The notes under the pieces are model-generated. The model was given only the letters and a program-made list of their open reading frames with translations. It had not been told where the DNA came from and did no database searches. A stretch of DNA of 43,134 nucleotides, from the NCBI GenBank assembly GCA_964534945.1, contig CAZHSB010000007.1:1-43134 (forward strand), read 5' to 3'. Positions within the stretch are counted from its first letter, which is position 1; each line of letters starts with the position of its first letter. This DNA is from CAZHFA01 sp964534945. Lineage in GTDB: Bacteria > Bdellovibrionota_C > UBA2361 > CAKMMH01. A program made the translations under genes and the position numbers. Shown piece by piece: positions 18,116-25,271 of the stretch.

Positions 18116-18255
18116 TAGGATAAAAAAGGGGACACTCGCTTTTTGAAAAGTGGGTGTTTCAAAATTTATGCATGTCCCGAATTTTCCTTTTTTCAAACAC
18201 CAGATGATCTTGATTTCTTCCTCACAAAGATGTTTCTTTGTGACAATTTATCCTA
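18116..18255. repeat. Multi-palindrome element (REP/MITE-like)
   Basis: An outer inverted repeat, TAGGATAAA (18116-18124) and TTTATCCTA (18247-18255), encloses several others. A 16-position stem with some G-U pairs is centred near 18146 (GGGGACACTCGCTTTT against AAAAGTGGGTGTTTC). GGGACA/TGTCCC occur at 18129 and 18173, and GGTGTTT/AAACACC at about 18153 and 18194. A perfect 9-bp hairpin, TCACAAAGA-TGTT-TCTTTGTGA, lies at 18222-18243. GGTGTTCCAAAATTT near 18256 repeats GGTGTTTCAAAATTT near 18153. No protein is encoded. The arrangement suggests a non-autonomous mobile element or a structured RNA. Confidence 0.6.
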
Positions 18256-18317
18256 GGTGTTCCAAAATTTACTATTGAACGTATCTTCTTTTTATTTTTT
18301 CCCAAAATTTTTGTTGT

Positions 18318-18460
18318 CCTGAAAGGGCGAGCTTAAAAACTTTGCGTGCTAAATGCGCCTGCGTTGAAAACGCTAAACAACCCAGCCTAGGGGTAATCGC
18401 GAATGAAATGAGCGTGTGCCCTAGGTACTGAAAGTCTGCAACCGTTATATCCCCCCAAAA
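18318..18460. repeat. GC-rich palindromic island A (REP-like)
   Basis: This stretch stands out as GC-richer than its surroundings. It contains CCTGAAAGG (18318), the hairpin GCGTT-GAA-AACGC (18361-18373), CCTAGGG (18386-18392) paired with CCCTAGG (18419-18425) with an inner CGC/GCG, and ACTGAAAGTCTG (18427-18438). The motifs TCCTGAAAGG and ACTGAAAGTCTG recur in the island near 40600-40720, so both are probably copies of one dispersed repeat family. The rest of the 17970-18526 gap shows no gene. Confidence 0.6.
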
Positions 18461-18526
18461 GGGAACCTTAAATTCTAAAAATTTCGAAAACAAAAATAGT
18501 AGTTATAGTTTTTTAATAGGAATTTT

Positions 18527-19624
18527 ATGAATATGACAAAAGAACAAGAAAAAATAATTATCTCGCTTCTCGGATTTGAGTTAAGAGACGAACAAGAAAA
18601 ACAGTGGAGTGAATATTTAGTTAATAATTTCATTTTTGATAAAGAAGATTTCTTAACTGATATTGAAAAATATTTTCCGGAAATATTTAAACAATATAAC
18701 GATATAACATTAATAGATAATCTTTTAAAAAAAATAGAAATATGGGAAAAACAAGGAATAAAATTTATTTTACTTGGTACAAAAAGGTACCCTGAATCAT
18801 TGCGAAATATTTTTGATCCTCCAAAAATTTTATTTTATAAAGGTATATGGAAAGAAGATTATGATTTTAATTTTTCTGTAGCAATTGTAGGATCAAGAAA
18901 AGCAGAATTTGAGCAATCAAGATTTGTTATTGAATTATCAAAGAATTTAAGTAAATTAAATATTTGTATTGTAAGTGGACTTGCTCTTGGAATTGATTCT
19001 GTCGCGCACCAAGGCGCAATTAGTGTTGATAACGATTTCCCGACAATTGCCGTGCTTGGAAATGGTCTTAATAACATATATCCAGCAGTTCATAAATATT
19101 TGGCAAAAAAAATATTAGATAATGGCGGAGTAATTTTAAGTCAATTTCTCCCAGATACGCCGCCACTTCCGTATAATTTTTTAAATAGAAATAGGGTAAT
19201 TTCTGGATTATCTAGAATTGTGATTGTAGCACAAGCCGCTATGAAAAGTGGTGCTTTATGTACGGCAAGATATGCGTTAGAACAGGGAAAAGATTTACTT
19301 TCTATAGTTGGACCCATAAACAATGAAAATTTTTTAGGTTCTAATAATTTATTAGTACAAGGCGCAATGCCAATAACTTGTATAGAAGATTTTTTTAAAT
19401 ATTATCCTGAATTTTTAAAAGATGAAAAGCTTGAATTCGTCACTAAAATTCCAAAAGATAAAAATGAAAAAAAAGTTTATGAGTATATAAAAGGCAAAAA
19501 GAAAGTATCTCGCTCAGAGTTATCTTGTAAATTTGGAGATGAAAATTTATCGTATATTATTTTAAACTTGGAGTCGGAAAATTATATAGAATGTTTGCCA
19601 GGAGGAGACTTTGTGCTAGCTTAA
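18527..19624 (+). CDS. dprA: DNA-processing protein DprA (Smf)
   Basis: DprA binds incoming single-stranded DNA during natural transformation and loads RecA. It is 365 residues. The Rossmann-like core shows VAIVGSRKAE, SGLALGIDSVAHQGAI, AVLGNGLNNIYP, NRNRVISGLS and GALCTARYALEQGKD. The C-terminal 55 residues form the winged-helix domain found in many DprA proteins (KKVSRSELSCKFGDE onward). AGGAATTTT precedes the ATG. It lies just downstream of the palindromic islands. DprA is also common in bacteria not known to be competent, so transformation ability cannot be inferred from it alone. Confidence 0.95.
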   Translation: MNMTKEQEKIIISLLGFELRDEQEKQWSEYLVNNFIFDKEDFLTDIEKYFPEIFKQYNDITLIDNLLKKIEIWEKQGIKFILLGTKRYPESLRNIFDPPKILFYKGIWKEDYDFNFSVAIVGSRKAEFEQSRFVIELSKNLSKLNICIVSGLALGIDSVAHQGAISVDNDFPTIAVLGNGLNNIYPAVHKYLAKKILDNGGVILSQFLPDTPPLPYNFLNRNRVISGLSRIVIVAQAAMKSGALCTARYALEQGKDLLSIVGPINNENFLGSNNLLVQGAMPITCIEDFFKYYPEFLKDEKLEFVTKIPKDKNEKKVYEYIKGKKKVSRSELSCKFGDENLSYIILNLESENYIECLPGGDFVLA

Positions 19625-19691
19625 TATGCACTTTAAATAGGATTTTTAAATTTTCCGTCACTTTTTTAAATTTTTTCCGATTACTATTATT

Positions 19692-20246
19692 GTGAGTGTG
19701 CTTATCCTTTATAAAAACAGTGAAATATCTAAAATGCAATCTTTAGAGCTAAGAAGCTTTGGTGGAAGTGTCGGGGTCGATAACAAAGGAACAATTTCTT
19801 GTAATAATGTGATAGAAGAATTTTTTTCTATTTATCCTATAGGTGAAGAATATGTACTTTCCGTAAATGACAAAAATATTATTCTTCCAAAATATTTTCA
19901 AATGAATATTAAAAATTTGGAATTTTTTTTTCATACGATAACTCCGACATCGGAAGGTGTTGCATATTCATGTGGTGATATTGATGAAATTCTGAAAAAA
20001 AAGTATAAAAAAATTCACATAAGTTATATTTCTCAAATATTGAGCATAAAAATTTTTGAAAATGTGGAATATTATTTAGGATCTTCTCCATTTACTTCGA
20101 TTTGTATTAAAAAAAAAGAATTTGCCCCATATCATTGTAAAATAATTTATGATGGTGATGGATTAAATTTTATTGATGTAGCAGGAACTTTAAAAAAAGA
20201 GGATAAGAATTTATATACTCATGGGGTAATGTCAATTAGTTTTTAA
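19692..20246 (+). CDS. Degenerate FHA-like domain protein
   Basis: The protein is 184 residues with no signal peptide or membrane helix. Its last 60 residues resemble an FHA fold: YYLGSSPFTSICIKKKEFAP, then H at the position where FHA domains have SxxH, then DGDGLNFIDVAGTLKK. The usual Gly-Arg and Asn-Gly phosphothreonine-reading residues are not intact, so binding of phosphopeptides is doubtful. The N-terminal half is unrecognised. The start is uncertain: GTG 19692 or ATG 19734, neither with a good ribosome site. The 3' end overlaps the convergent kinase gene by 15 bases. The neighbouring phosphatase and kinase suggest a link to Ser/Thr phosphorylation. Confidence 0.6.
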   Translation: MSVLILYKNSEISKMQSLELRSFGGSVGVDNKGTISCNNVIEEFFSIYPIGEEYVLSVNDKNIILPKYFQMNIKNLEFFFHTITPTSEGVAYSCGDIDEILKKKYKKIHISYISQILSIKIFENVEYYLGSSPFTSICIKKKEFAPYHCKIIYDGDGLNFIDVAGTLKKEDKNLYTHGVMSISF

Positions 20247-21503
20247 AATTTTGGCTATTTTTGCGAGCCAATCAGTAGGTTTCGAATTTTTTGATATCCA
20301 CGCATTAGCTTGTGCATCCTTTGCAAGATTATCTAGCTCTTGTTCAGGAACATTAGAAAATAATGCAATTTTCAAATCTGGCATTGTTTGTTTTAACATC
20401 TTACAAATGTCGGGACCACGTAATTTTGGCATATTAACATCTGAAATTAAAAGGTCGATTTGTTTTTGAAACAAATAGCTATGAAGAATCGATGGATCTG
20501 ATGTCGTATATACATCATAACCTTCTTTGCTTAAAATATGATTCATAATATTTAAAATCATTTCATCATCATCGATGCAAAGAATGGTTGTTTGTTCTTG
20601 TGGAACCTTTGGAATAACATACACATCATTTTCTTTTGAATCGTGTATTATATTTTCTTCGTTGTTTAATATTGCTAAGCAGTCTGTTATAAAATCTTCT
20701 GCTGTTTGATATCTATTATTTGGCACTTTTTGAAGCGCAGTATTTACAATAGAAGTGATTTCTTTTGGAATATTTAAATTTTCATCAAATGGAGGCATCG
20801 GTTTTGTTAAATGCATCAAAAGAGTTTGCATGATGGTCTCTCCACAAAAAGGCGCTTTTTTAGAGAGTAATTCGTAAAGAATAATTCCTGTAGAATATAA
20901 ATCAATTCTATGGTCAATATTTTTTTCTCCTGCCGCCTGTTCTGGGGCCATATATTGAGGAGTTCCAAATGCAAAACCATTAACTGTTCTTGTATCTTTA
21001 AGCGCAATATTTTGCTTTATTTTTGCTATTCCAAAATCTAATATTTTTAACTCTGTGTAATTATTTGTTTTTTCGTCATAATTTATAATTATATTATCTG
21101 ATTTTATGTCTCTATGAATTATTCCCTCTTTGTGAGCATCTTTTAAAACATCTAAAATATCAACAATTATTTTTAATGCGGTTGGATACTTTATTGGCGC
21201 ATATTGTTCAATATAATGGCTTAATGTGATTCCTTTGCAAAAATCAGTTGTCATATAGTAGCGACCATCTGAATTTTTCCCGAAATCCATCAATCGCGCG
21301 GTTCCCTTATTAGAAAATTGTTCTAATATTTGAGCTTCACAAATAAATCGTTCTACAAATTCATGATTACTAGAAACTTCTTCTGAAAGTAACTTTAAGG
21401 CGTATTGTGTCTTTAAATCTTCATGCTCTACAAGATAAACATCTCCCGTGGCTCCAGAACCTAATTTCCTAATAATGTTATATTTATTCGCTATTTTTTC
21501 CAT
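20232..21503 (-). CDS. Ser/Thr protein kinase fused to a C-terminal response-regulator receiver domain
   Basis: Residues 8-275 are a complete Hanks-type kinase: Gly loop LGSGATGDVY, ATP lysine K37, catalytic HRDIKSDN with D132, DFG at 156-158, and the TPQYMAPEQ activation segment. Residues 305-423 are a receiver domain with the acidic pair at 311-313, phospho-acceptor D355 in LLISDVNMP, S383 and K405, all in the expected places. No membrane segment is present, so it is cytoplasmic. The fusion would let a two-component histidine kinase signal tune a Ser/Thr kinase or the reverse. Receiver domains attached to Hanks kinases are known but uncommon. It is transcribed divergently from fliN across a 154-base gap. 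Confidence 0.95.
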   Translation of the reverse strand: MEKIANKYNIIRKLGSGATGDVYLVEHEDLKTQYALKLLSEEVSSNHEFVERFICEAQILEQFSNKGTARLMDFGKNSDGRYYMTTDFCKGITLSHYIEQYAPIKYPTALKIIVDILDVLKDAHKEGIIHRDIKSDNIIINYDEKTNNYTELKILDFGIAKIKQNIALKDTRTVNGFAFGTPQYMAPEQAAGEKNIDHRIDLYSTGIILYELLSKKAPFCGETIMQTLLMHLTKPMPPFDENLNIPKEITSIVNTALQKVPNNRYQTAEDFITDCLAILNNEENIIHDSKENDVYVIPKVPQEQTTILCIDDDEMILNIMNHILSKEGYDVYTTSDPSILHSYLFQKQIDLLISDVNMPKLRGPDICKMLKQTMPDLKIALFSNVPEQELDNLAKDAQANAWISKNSKPTDWLAKIAKILKTN

Positions 21504-21558
21504 ATAAATATTGTTTACGCCTAGTTTGAATGATTTTATATTTCATTCTTACTGTCGG

Positions 21559-21564
21559 TATAAT
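21559..21564 (+). promoter_or_regulatory. Candidate -10 element for fliN
   Basis: TATAAT follows GTCGG in the divergent gap between the kinase and fliN, about 95 bases before the fliN start. No good -35 is seen at the right distance. A similar GTCGGTATAA string lies just upstream of rpoB near 7298. Confidence 0.3.
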
Positions 21565-21657
21565 ATAAAAAAAATTAAGCTTTTTGAGCGTTTTTTTTAA
21601 TCTTTTTTATATTTTTTGCATCAAAATGGCTGTAGGTAGTATTTTTATAGGAAGACT

Positions 21658-22041
21658 ATGGCAACACAACAAACTCAAGAAGTTACACCCAAAAAGACGA
21701 CTGTTACAATAGAGAGGATTCCAATACAGGAAAAGGCAGGGACGTTGCAATTTTTTTATGATGTTGATTTAACAATATCTGTGGAACTCGGTCGTACTGA
21801 GTGTACTTTAGATAGATTATTAAAATTAAAAAAAGGGTCTGTCCTTGAATTAAATAAATTACCAGAAGAGCCACTTGATATAAGAGTGAATAATAAATTA
21901 CTTGCACAAGGCGAGGCGGTAGTTGTTAATGATAAGTTTGGTATTCGTGTGACACAAATAATTTCTCCAGATGGTGAACTTGAAACGTTATCTTCGACGG
22001 CATCTTCTAATGCAGGAAATAAGCAGTCGTCTCAAAGATAG
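21658..22041 (+). CDS. fliN: FliN/YscQ-type switch protein (SpoA domain)
   Basis: The 127-residue protein has the FliN layout: a variable N-terminus, then a SpoA domain at about residues 33-105. Its signatures are FYDVDLTISVELGRT, LLKLKKGSVLELNKL, EPLDIRVNNKLLAQGEAVVV and DKFGIRVTQI. FliN forms the lower ring of the flagellar switch, and the same domain builds the sorting platform of type III secretion systems. No other flagellar or secretion gene is in the window, so which machine it serves cannot be decided here. The Ser/Gln-rich tail is typical. The start follows GGAAGACT closely. Confidence 0.9.
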   Translation: MATQQTQEVTPKKTTVTIERIPIQEKAGTLQFFYDVDLTISVELGRTECTLDRLLKLKKGSVLELNKLPEEPLDIRVNNKLLAQGEAVVVNDKFGIRVTQIISPDGELETLSSTASSNAGNKQSSQR

Positions 22042-22189
22042 AAATAAAATTTTTCCCTAAAAATTATATAAAATTTTCAAAATATTTTTGTATTTTTTAA
22101 GATACACAATGCATTTTTTCTATTGTTGAAAAATCACTTTATTGCTAAGCTCAAAGTCAGATATCCATTTTTTTTAAAGGAACATAAAA

Positions 22190-24181
22190 ATGTTTAATAG
22201 AAACAATTTGATTTTAAGTTTTGTTTTATGTCTTTCAATTGCCTTGGCTGCTCAAAATGGTCAAGCATTGATTATTGATGATTTTGATGATACGACGGTG
22301 CAGGAGTCAGTGAATACTACTAGTGATGGGCCAAGTGCTAGTTGGGGGGCTGCTCCTCTTGATAATGTTATTGGAGCATGTAGGCATGTAGAAATATCTT
22401 GTCCAGATCCTACGAAGTGTTATACAGCGGACAAAAGAAGAAGTTTGGGAAGTTTTGACATAAGCGGAGATGGTACGTATTCGCACAGTCAGGATTCAGG
22501 GGTAAAGGCTGTTACAAAAATTACATGGGGAGTATGTGAAACTAGAACAAAAATGTCAGCTATGGATTTGACTAAAGATGGGTCAACGTTTATTGCAATA
22601 AAAAAATTTCGTAAAGATGATCCTAAAGGCTCTCTTTGCTTAAAAATTATAGATAGCGATGGGCACGGAAGTGAAGGACAAGTTTGCACAGAAACAAATG
22701 ATGAAACAACAAGTTATCAATTCAAATTTGAAGATTTTCATAATTCAAGTGTGGGTCGTCCAGATTTTAAAAAGGTACAAACAATTATCTTAACTATAGA
22801 TGGTGGAGATGTTGATGCGTTTGATTTTGCAATTGATGAAATTAAAACAGGTGCTGATTCTCCAATAACGGTTTGTGATGTTATTCCAACAGCTTCAAAT
22901 AGTTATGGTGCAAAAGATGAATGTGGTTATTGTCAAGGGGATACTGATTATGGCAAAGGAAAAGATGAGTGTGGTTTTTGTCCAAATAGTACATTGCCTG
23001 AAAATTATAATTATGATGATGGGAAAATTTGTAGTAGTGTTTGCGTAAATAGTGTGTGTGGCTGGTGCCCAACAGTTTCAAATCCTGGGAAAGCAGGTGG
23101 TTATACATGTACTCAATGTGATGATGGAATGGATAATGATGGAAATTCTGATATAGATTGTTTAGATCCTCAATGTGTAATAAATGGAACTTGTGATCCG
23201 ACACATGATAGTGAAGCTACACAATGTAACGATAAATCAGATAATGATAATGATGGATTTACAGATTGTGATGATCCTGCTTGCTTAGATGAAACGGGAA
23301 CTTGTGATCATGATAGAGATGATGAAGCAGATGATCCAGAATGCAATGATGGTATTGATAATGACAAGGATGGCAAAATTGATGCAAAAGATTCTGGTTG
23401 TTTAGATGATAATGGCAATTGGGATCCAGCAGATGATAGCGAACTTAATACGACACCGGAATGTAATGATGGTAAAGATAATGATGGGGATGGCCTTACA
23501 GATTTTCCAGACGATCCTGGGTGTTCATCAGCAGATGATGATAGTGAGGACACAAATCCAGAATGTTCTGATGGAATAGATAATGATGGGGATGTCCTTA
23601 TTGATAAGGCGGATCCTCAATGTTGGGTTACAAATGCTTTAGGAGTTTTAGTATATAATCCTGATGGACTATCGGAAGCAGGTTGCACAGAGTCGACAAG
23701 TATAAGTGACTTAAATGTTAATAATGAAAGACTAGCTGAAGTTGGCCGTATTGCTGCATTGTATTTAAATAGGTTCTATAGAAATTCTAGTGCAGAATAT
23801 AAGAGGACTACTTTATCAGCAAAAAGAGCTGCAAAGGCAATCAAAAAGGAAATTGCTGAGGTTACAAGTTCATTAACTTCTTTTGATATTGCATGTACGT
23901 CTGCACAAAATTGCAGAAACAATCAAGATTCTGAGCTAAATGCTTTTTCTAAAAAGGTGAATAAGCTAAATCAGATTGTAAGACGTGCACAAAGAAGAGG
24001 ACTCTTCTTTAAAAAGAATTATGAAAAACTAGCGATTACAAAAAAGAAGCAAAATAGAGAAGGTTATAAAACTGCTAAGACTAAAATGTTAAATAATAGA
24101 AAGGCGACTACACGAAGCAAGGTGTATACGAGTCTTACTTCAACAGTAAGTTATATTAAAGGACTTTCTGTTTGTTCGTAG
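22190..24181 (+). CDS. Secreted Asp/Cys-repeat (MopE/thrombospondin-3-like) protein
   Basis: The protein has a signal peptide (residues 1-26, ending AAQNGQA). Residues 27-230 look like a beta-sandwich carbohydrate-binding-type domain (LIIDDFDD near the start, VDAFDFAIDEI near the end). A Cys-rich linker (KDECGYCQG, KDECGFCPN) follows. Five tandem repeats then run from about residue 310 to 478 with the core C-[ND]-D-x-x-D-N-D-x-D-G, for example ECNDGIDNDKDGKID. Such Asp loops bind calcium in thrombospondin-3 and MopE-type proteins. The last 170 residues are Lys/Arg-rich helices with four Cys. It is probably a cell-surface or extracellular adhesin-like protein; the ligand is unknown. Confidence 0.85.
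   Translation: MFNRNNLILSFVLCLSIALAAQNGQALIIDDFDDTTVQESVNTTSDGPSASWGAAPLDNVIGACRHVEISCPDPTKCYTADKRRSLGSFDISGDGTYSHSQDSGVKAVTKITWGVCETRTKMSAMDLTKDGSTFIAIKKFRKDDPKGSLCLKIIDSDGHGSEGQVCTETNDETTSYQFKFEDFHNSSVGRPDFKKVQTIILTIDGGDVDAFDFAIDEIKTGADSPITVCDVIPTASNSYGAKDECGYCQGDTDYGKGKDECGFCPNSTLPENYNYDDGKICSSVCVNSVCGWCPTVSNPGKAGGYTCTQCDDGMDNDGNSDIDCLDPQCVINGTCDPTHDSEATQCNDKSDNDNDGFTDCDDPACLDETGTCDHDRDDEADDPECNDGIDNDKDGKIDAKDSGCLDDNGNWDPADDSELNTTPECNDGKDNDGDGLTDFPDDPGCSSADDDSEDTNPECSDGIDNDGDVLIDKADPQCWVTNALGVLVYNPDGLSEAGCTESTSISDLNVNNERLAEVGRIAALYLNRFYRNSSAEYKRTTLSAKRAAKAIKKEIAEVTSSLTSFDIACTSAQNCRNNQDSELNAFSKKVNKLNQIVRRAQRRGLFFKKNYEKLAITKKKQNREGYKTAKTKMLNNRKATTRSKVYTSLTSTVSYIKGLSVCS
23117..23623 (+). repeat. 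Five in-frame tandem repeats encoding Asp/Cys calcium-type loops
   Basis: The coding repeats are about 35-40 codons each and share GATAATGATGG-type cores (D-N-D-G). They begin at QCDDGMDNDG, QCNDKSDNDN, ECNDGIDNDK, ECNDGKDNDG and ECSDGIDNDG. The units differ at many codons, so this is old protein-level repetition rather than a recent DNA expansion. Confidence 0.8.
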
Positions 24182-24209
24182 ATTGTTTTTGATTGTTATA
24201 AAATAAAGA

Positions 24210-24260
24210 AAAAGCAATAGGGAAAGGGTAGTTTATTTTTCTTTATTGCTTTTATTTTTA
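24210..24260 (+). terminator. Terminator after the repeat protein
   Basis: AAAAGCAATA (24210-24219) pairs perfectly with TATTGCTTTT (24244-24253), ten bases, and is followed by ATTTTTA. The 24-base loop contains GGGAAAG/CTTT that may pair further. Confidence 0.6.
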
Positions 24261-24348
24261 TGCGCGTTAGTATTTAAATAATAAAGCTATTTTATAGGGA
24301 GGAAATAGTTTTAATAAATTAAAAATTTAAAATAAAGATGTTTTTAAA

Positions 24349-25071
24349 ATGTCGTTAACAAAAATAGATTGTTTTTCATATAGTCAGGGCATTTCGCAGA
24401 CAGATAATGGGATAATCCTAAATCCATTAAAGCTTCCAGGTGTAATAACGATGGCGGTTTCTTCACCTGCCTCTAATTCTTTAGGTGCAAAGGTTGCAAC
24501 GCAATTAGCGCTTAGTCACTTTGTAGAGGGAGTCCTAAATTTTTGTGATAAAGTTGGCAATAAAGCGTCAAAAACATTAAGTCACGATATTGTTTCTGCA
24601 GGCTTTAAAAATTCAAATAGAAGTGTTTATGATTTTGGACATAAACTTGCGGCAGGTGGAAGAATGAAGGCATTTCTTACGACTGTAGCTGTTGTTAATA
24701 ATGTTGTTTCTGTTGCGAAAGTTGGAGGAGGAGATATTTATTTATATAGAAATAAGCATATTTATTCTTTCTTTGGTGAAGATCAAATGATAGATGCTAC
24801 GAATATCGGTCAAAATGTAAAAGTAAGTGTAGAGTTTTCCGATATAGATCTTGAAGCAGAAGATAAAATTATATTATTTTCAAAAAAATTAAGTTCAAAA
24901 GAATTTGAAATATGTCAAAGGTTTATAAATAGAGTCGAATATTTAAATCAAGATTTATTAAATAAGATGATATTAAAGATAGAAGAATACGGAACAAAGA
25001 TTTCGTCAGTTATGATTGCAGAGTTTAGCGAAGATACAATTCTTTTAGATCATATTTATGAAGCAGTTTAA
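24349..25071 (+). CDS. PP2C-fold protein lacking metal-binding motifs (pseudophosphatase)
   Basis: The 240 residues follow the PP2C layout in order. SQTDNGIIL stands at the first strand. VITMAVSSPASNSLGAKVATQLA stands where active enzymes have the DGMGG block and the following helix. KAFLTTVAVVNN is followed by VAKVGGGDIYLYRN at the GDSR position, EAEDKIILFSKKL at the SDGL position, and TKISSVMIAEF at the final DNxT strand. DGMGG, GDSR, SDGL and DN are all changed, so the metal site is gone and catalysis is unlikely. The frame is intact, which argues for a kept scaffold or regulatory role. Assignment rests on fold-level pattern matching and is an inference. It lies between a terminator and the tRNA-Arg promoter. 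Confidence 0.6.
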   Translation: MSLTKIDCFSYSQGISQTDNGIILNPLKLPGVITMAVSSPASNSLGAKVATQLALSHFVEGVLNFCDKVGNKASKTLSHDIVSAGFKNSNRSVYDFGHKLAAGGRMKAFLTTVAVVNNVVSVAKVGGGDIYLYRNKHIYSFFGEDQMIDATNIGQNVKVSVEFSDIDLEAEDKIILFSKKLSSKEFEICQRFINRVEYLNQDLLNKMILKIEEYGTKISSVMIAEFSEDTILLDHIYEAV

Positions 25072-25114
25072 AGTAATTCAGCATTTAGAATTATGCATTG
25101 TTATGCTTCTTCTC

Positions 25115-25142
25115 TTGCAAGTATAAAAATAAAAAGTATAAT
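25115..25142 (+). promoter_or_regulatory. Promoter of tRNA-Arg
   Basis: TTGCAA (25115-25120) and a perfect TATAAT (25137-25142) are 16 bases apart. The predicted start is about 10 bases before the tRNA. It is the best sigma-70-type match in the window. Confidence 0.7.
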
Positions 25143-25160
25143 AAAAAACTGAAATTCTTT

Positions 25161-25234
25161 GCGTCCTTAGCTCAGTTGGATAGAGCATTTGGCTTCGAAC
25201 CAAAGGGTCGTGGGTTCGAATCCCTCAGGACGTA
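25161..25234 (+). tRNA. tRNA-Arg (anticodon TCG)
   Basis: A full cloverleaf is visible: acceptor GCGTCCT against AGGACGT (first pair G-U), D arm GCTC/GAGC, anticodon stem TTTGG/CCAAA with loop CTTCGAA, variable GGGTC, and T arm GTGGG-TTCGAAT-CCCTC. The T stem has one T-T mismatch at its second pair. The anticodon TCG reads CGA and related Arg codons. Discriminator base A is followed by TATTTT, so CCA is added after transcription. Confidence 0.93.
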
Positions 25235-25271
25235 TTTTTATAAAAAAAATCAAAATATTAAAAATTTATAA

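Noticed and set aside
18272..18493. Reverse-strand open frame of 73 codons across the palindromic island
   Set aside because: It is made of the repeat element, has no ribosome site and no recognisable protein features.
22881..23553. Open frames on the reverse strand across the repeat protein
   Set aside because: They are shadows of the Asp/Asn-rich repeats and read as His/Leu or Ser/Pro low-complexity sequence.
23117..23623. Possible CRISPR-like or DNA tandem repeat
   Set aside because: The repeats are in frame, vary in codons and lie inside a signal-peptide protein; there are no unique equal-length spacers.
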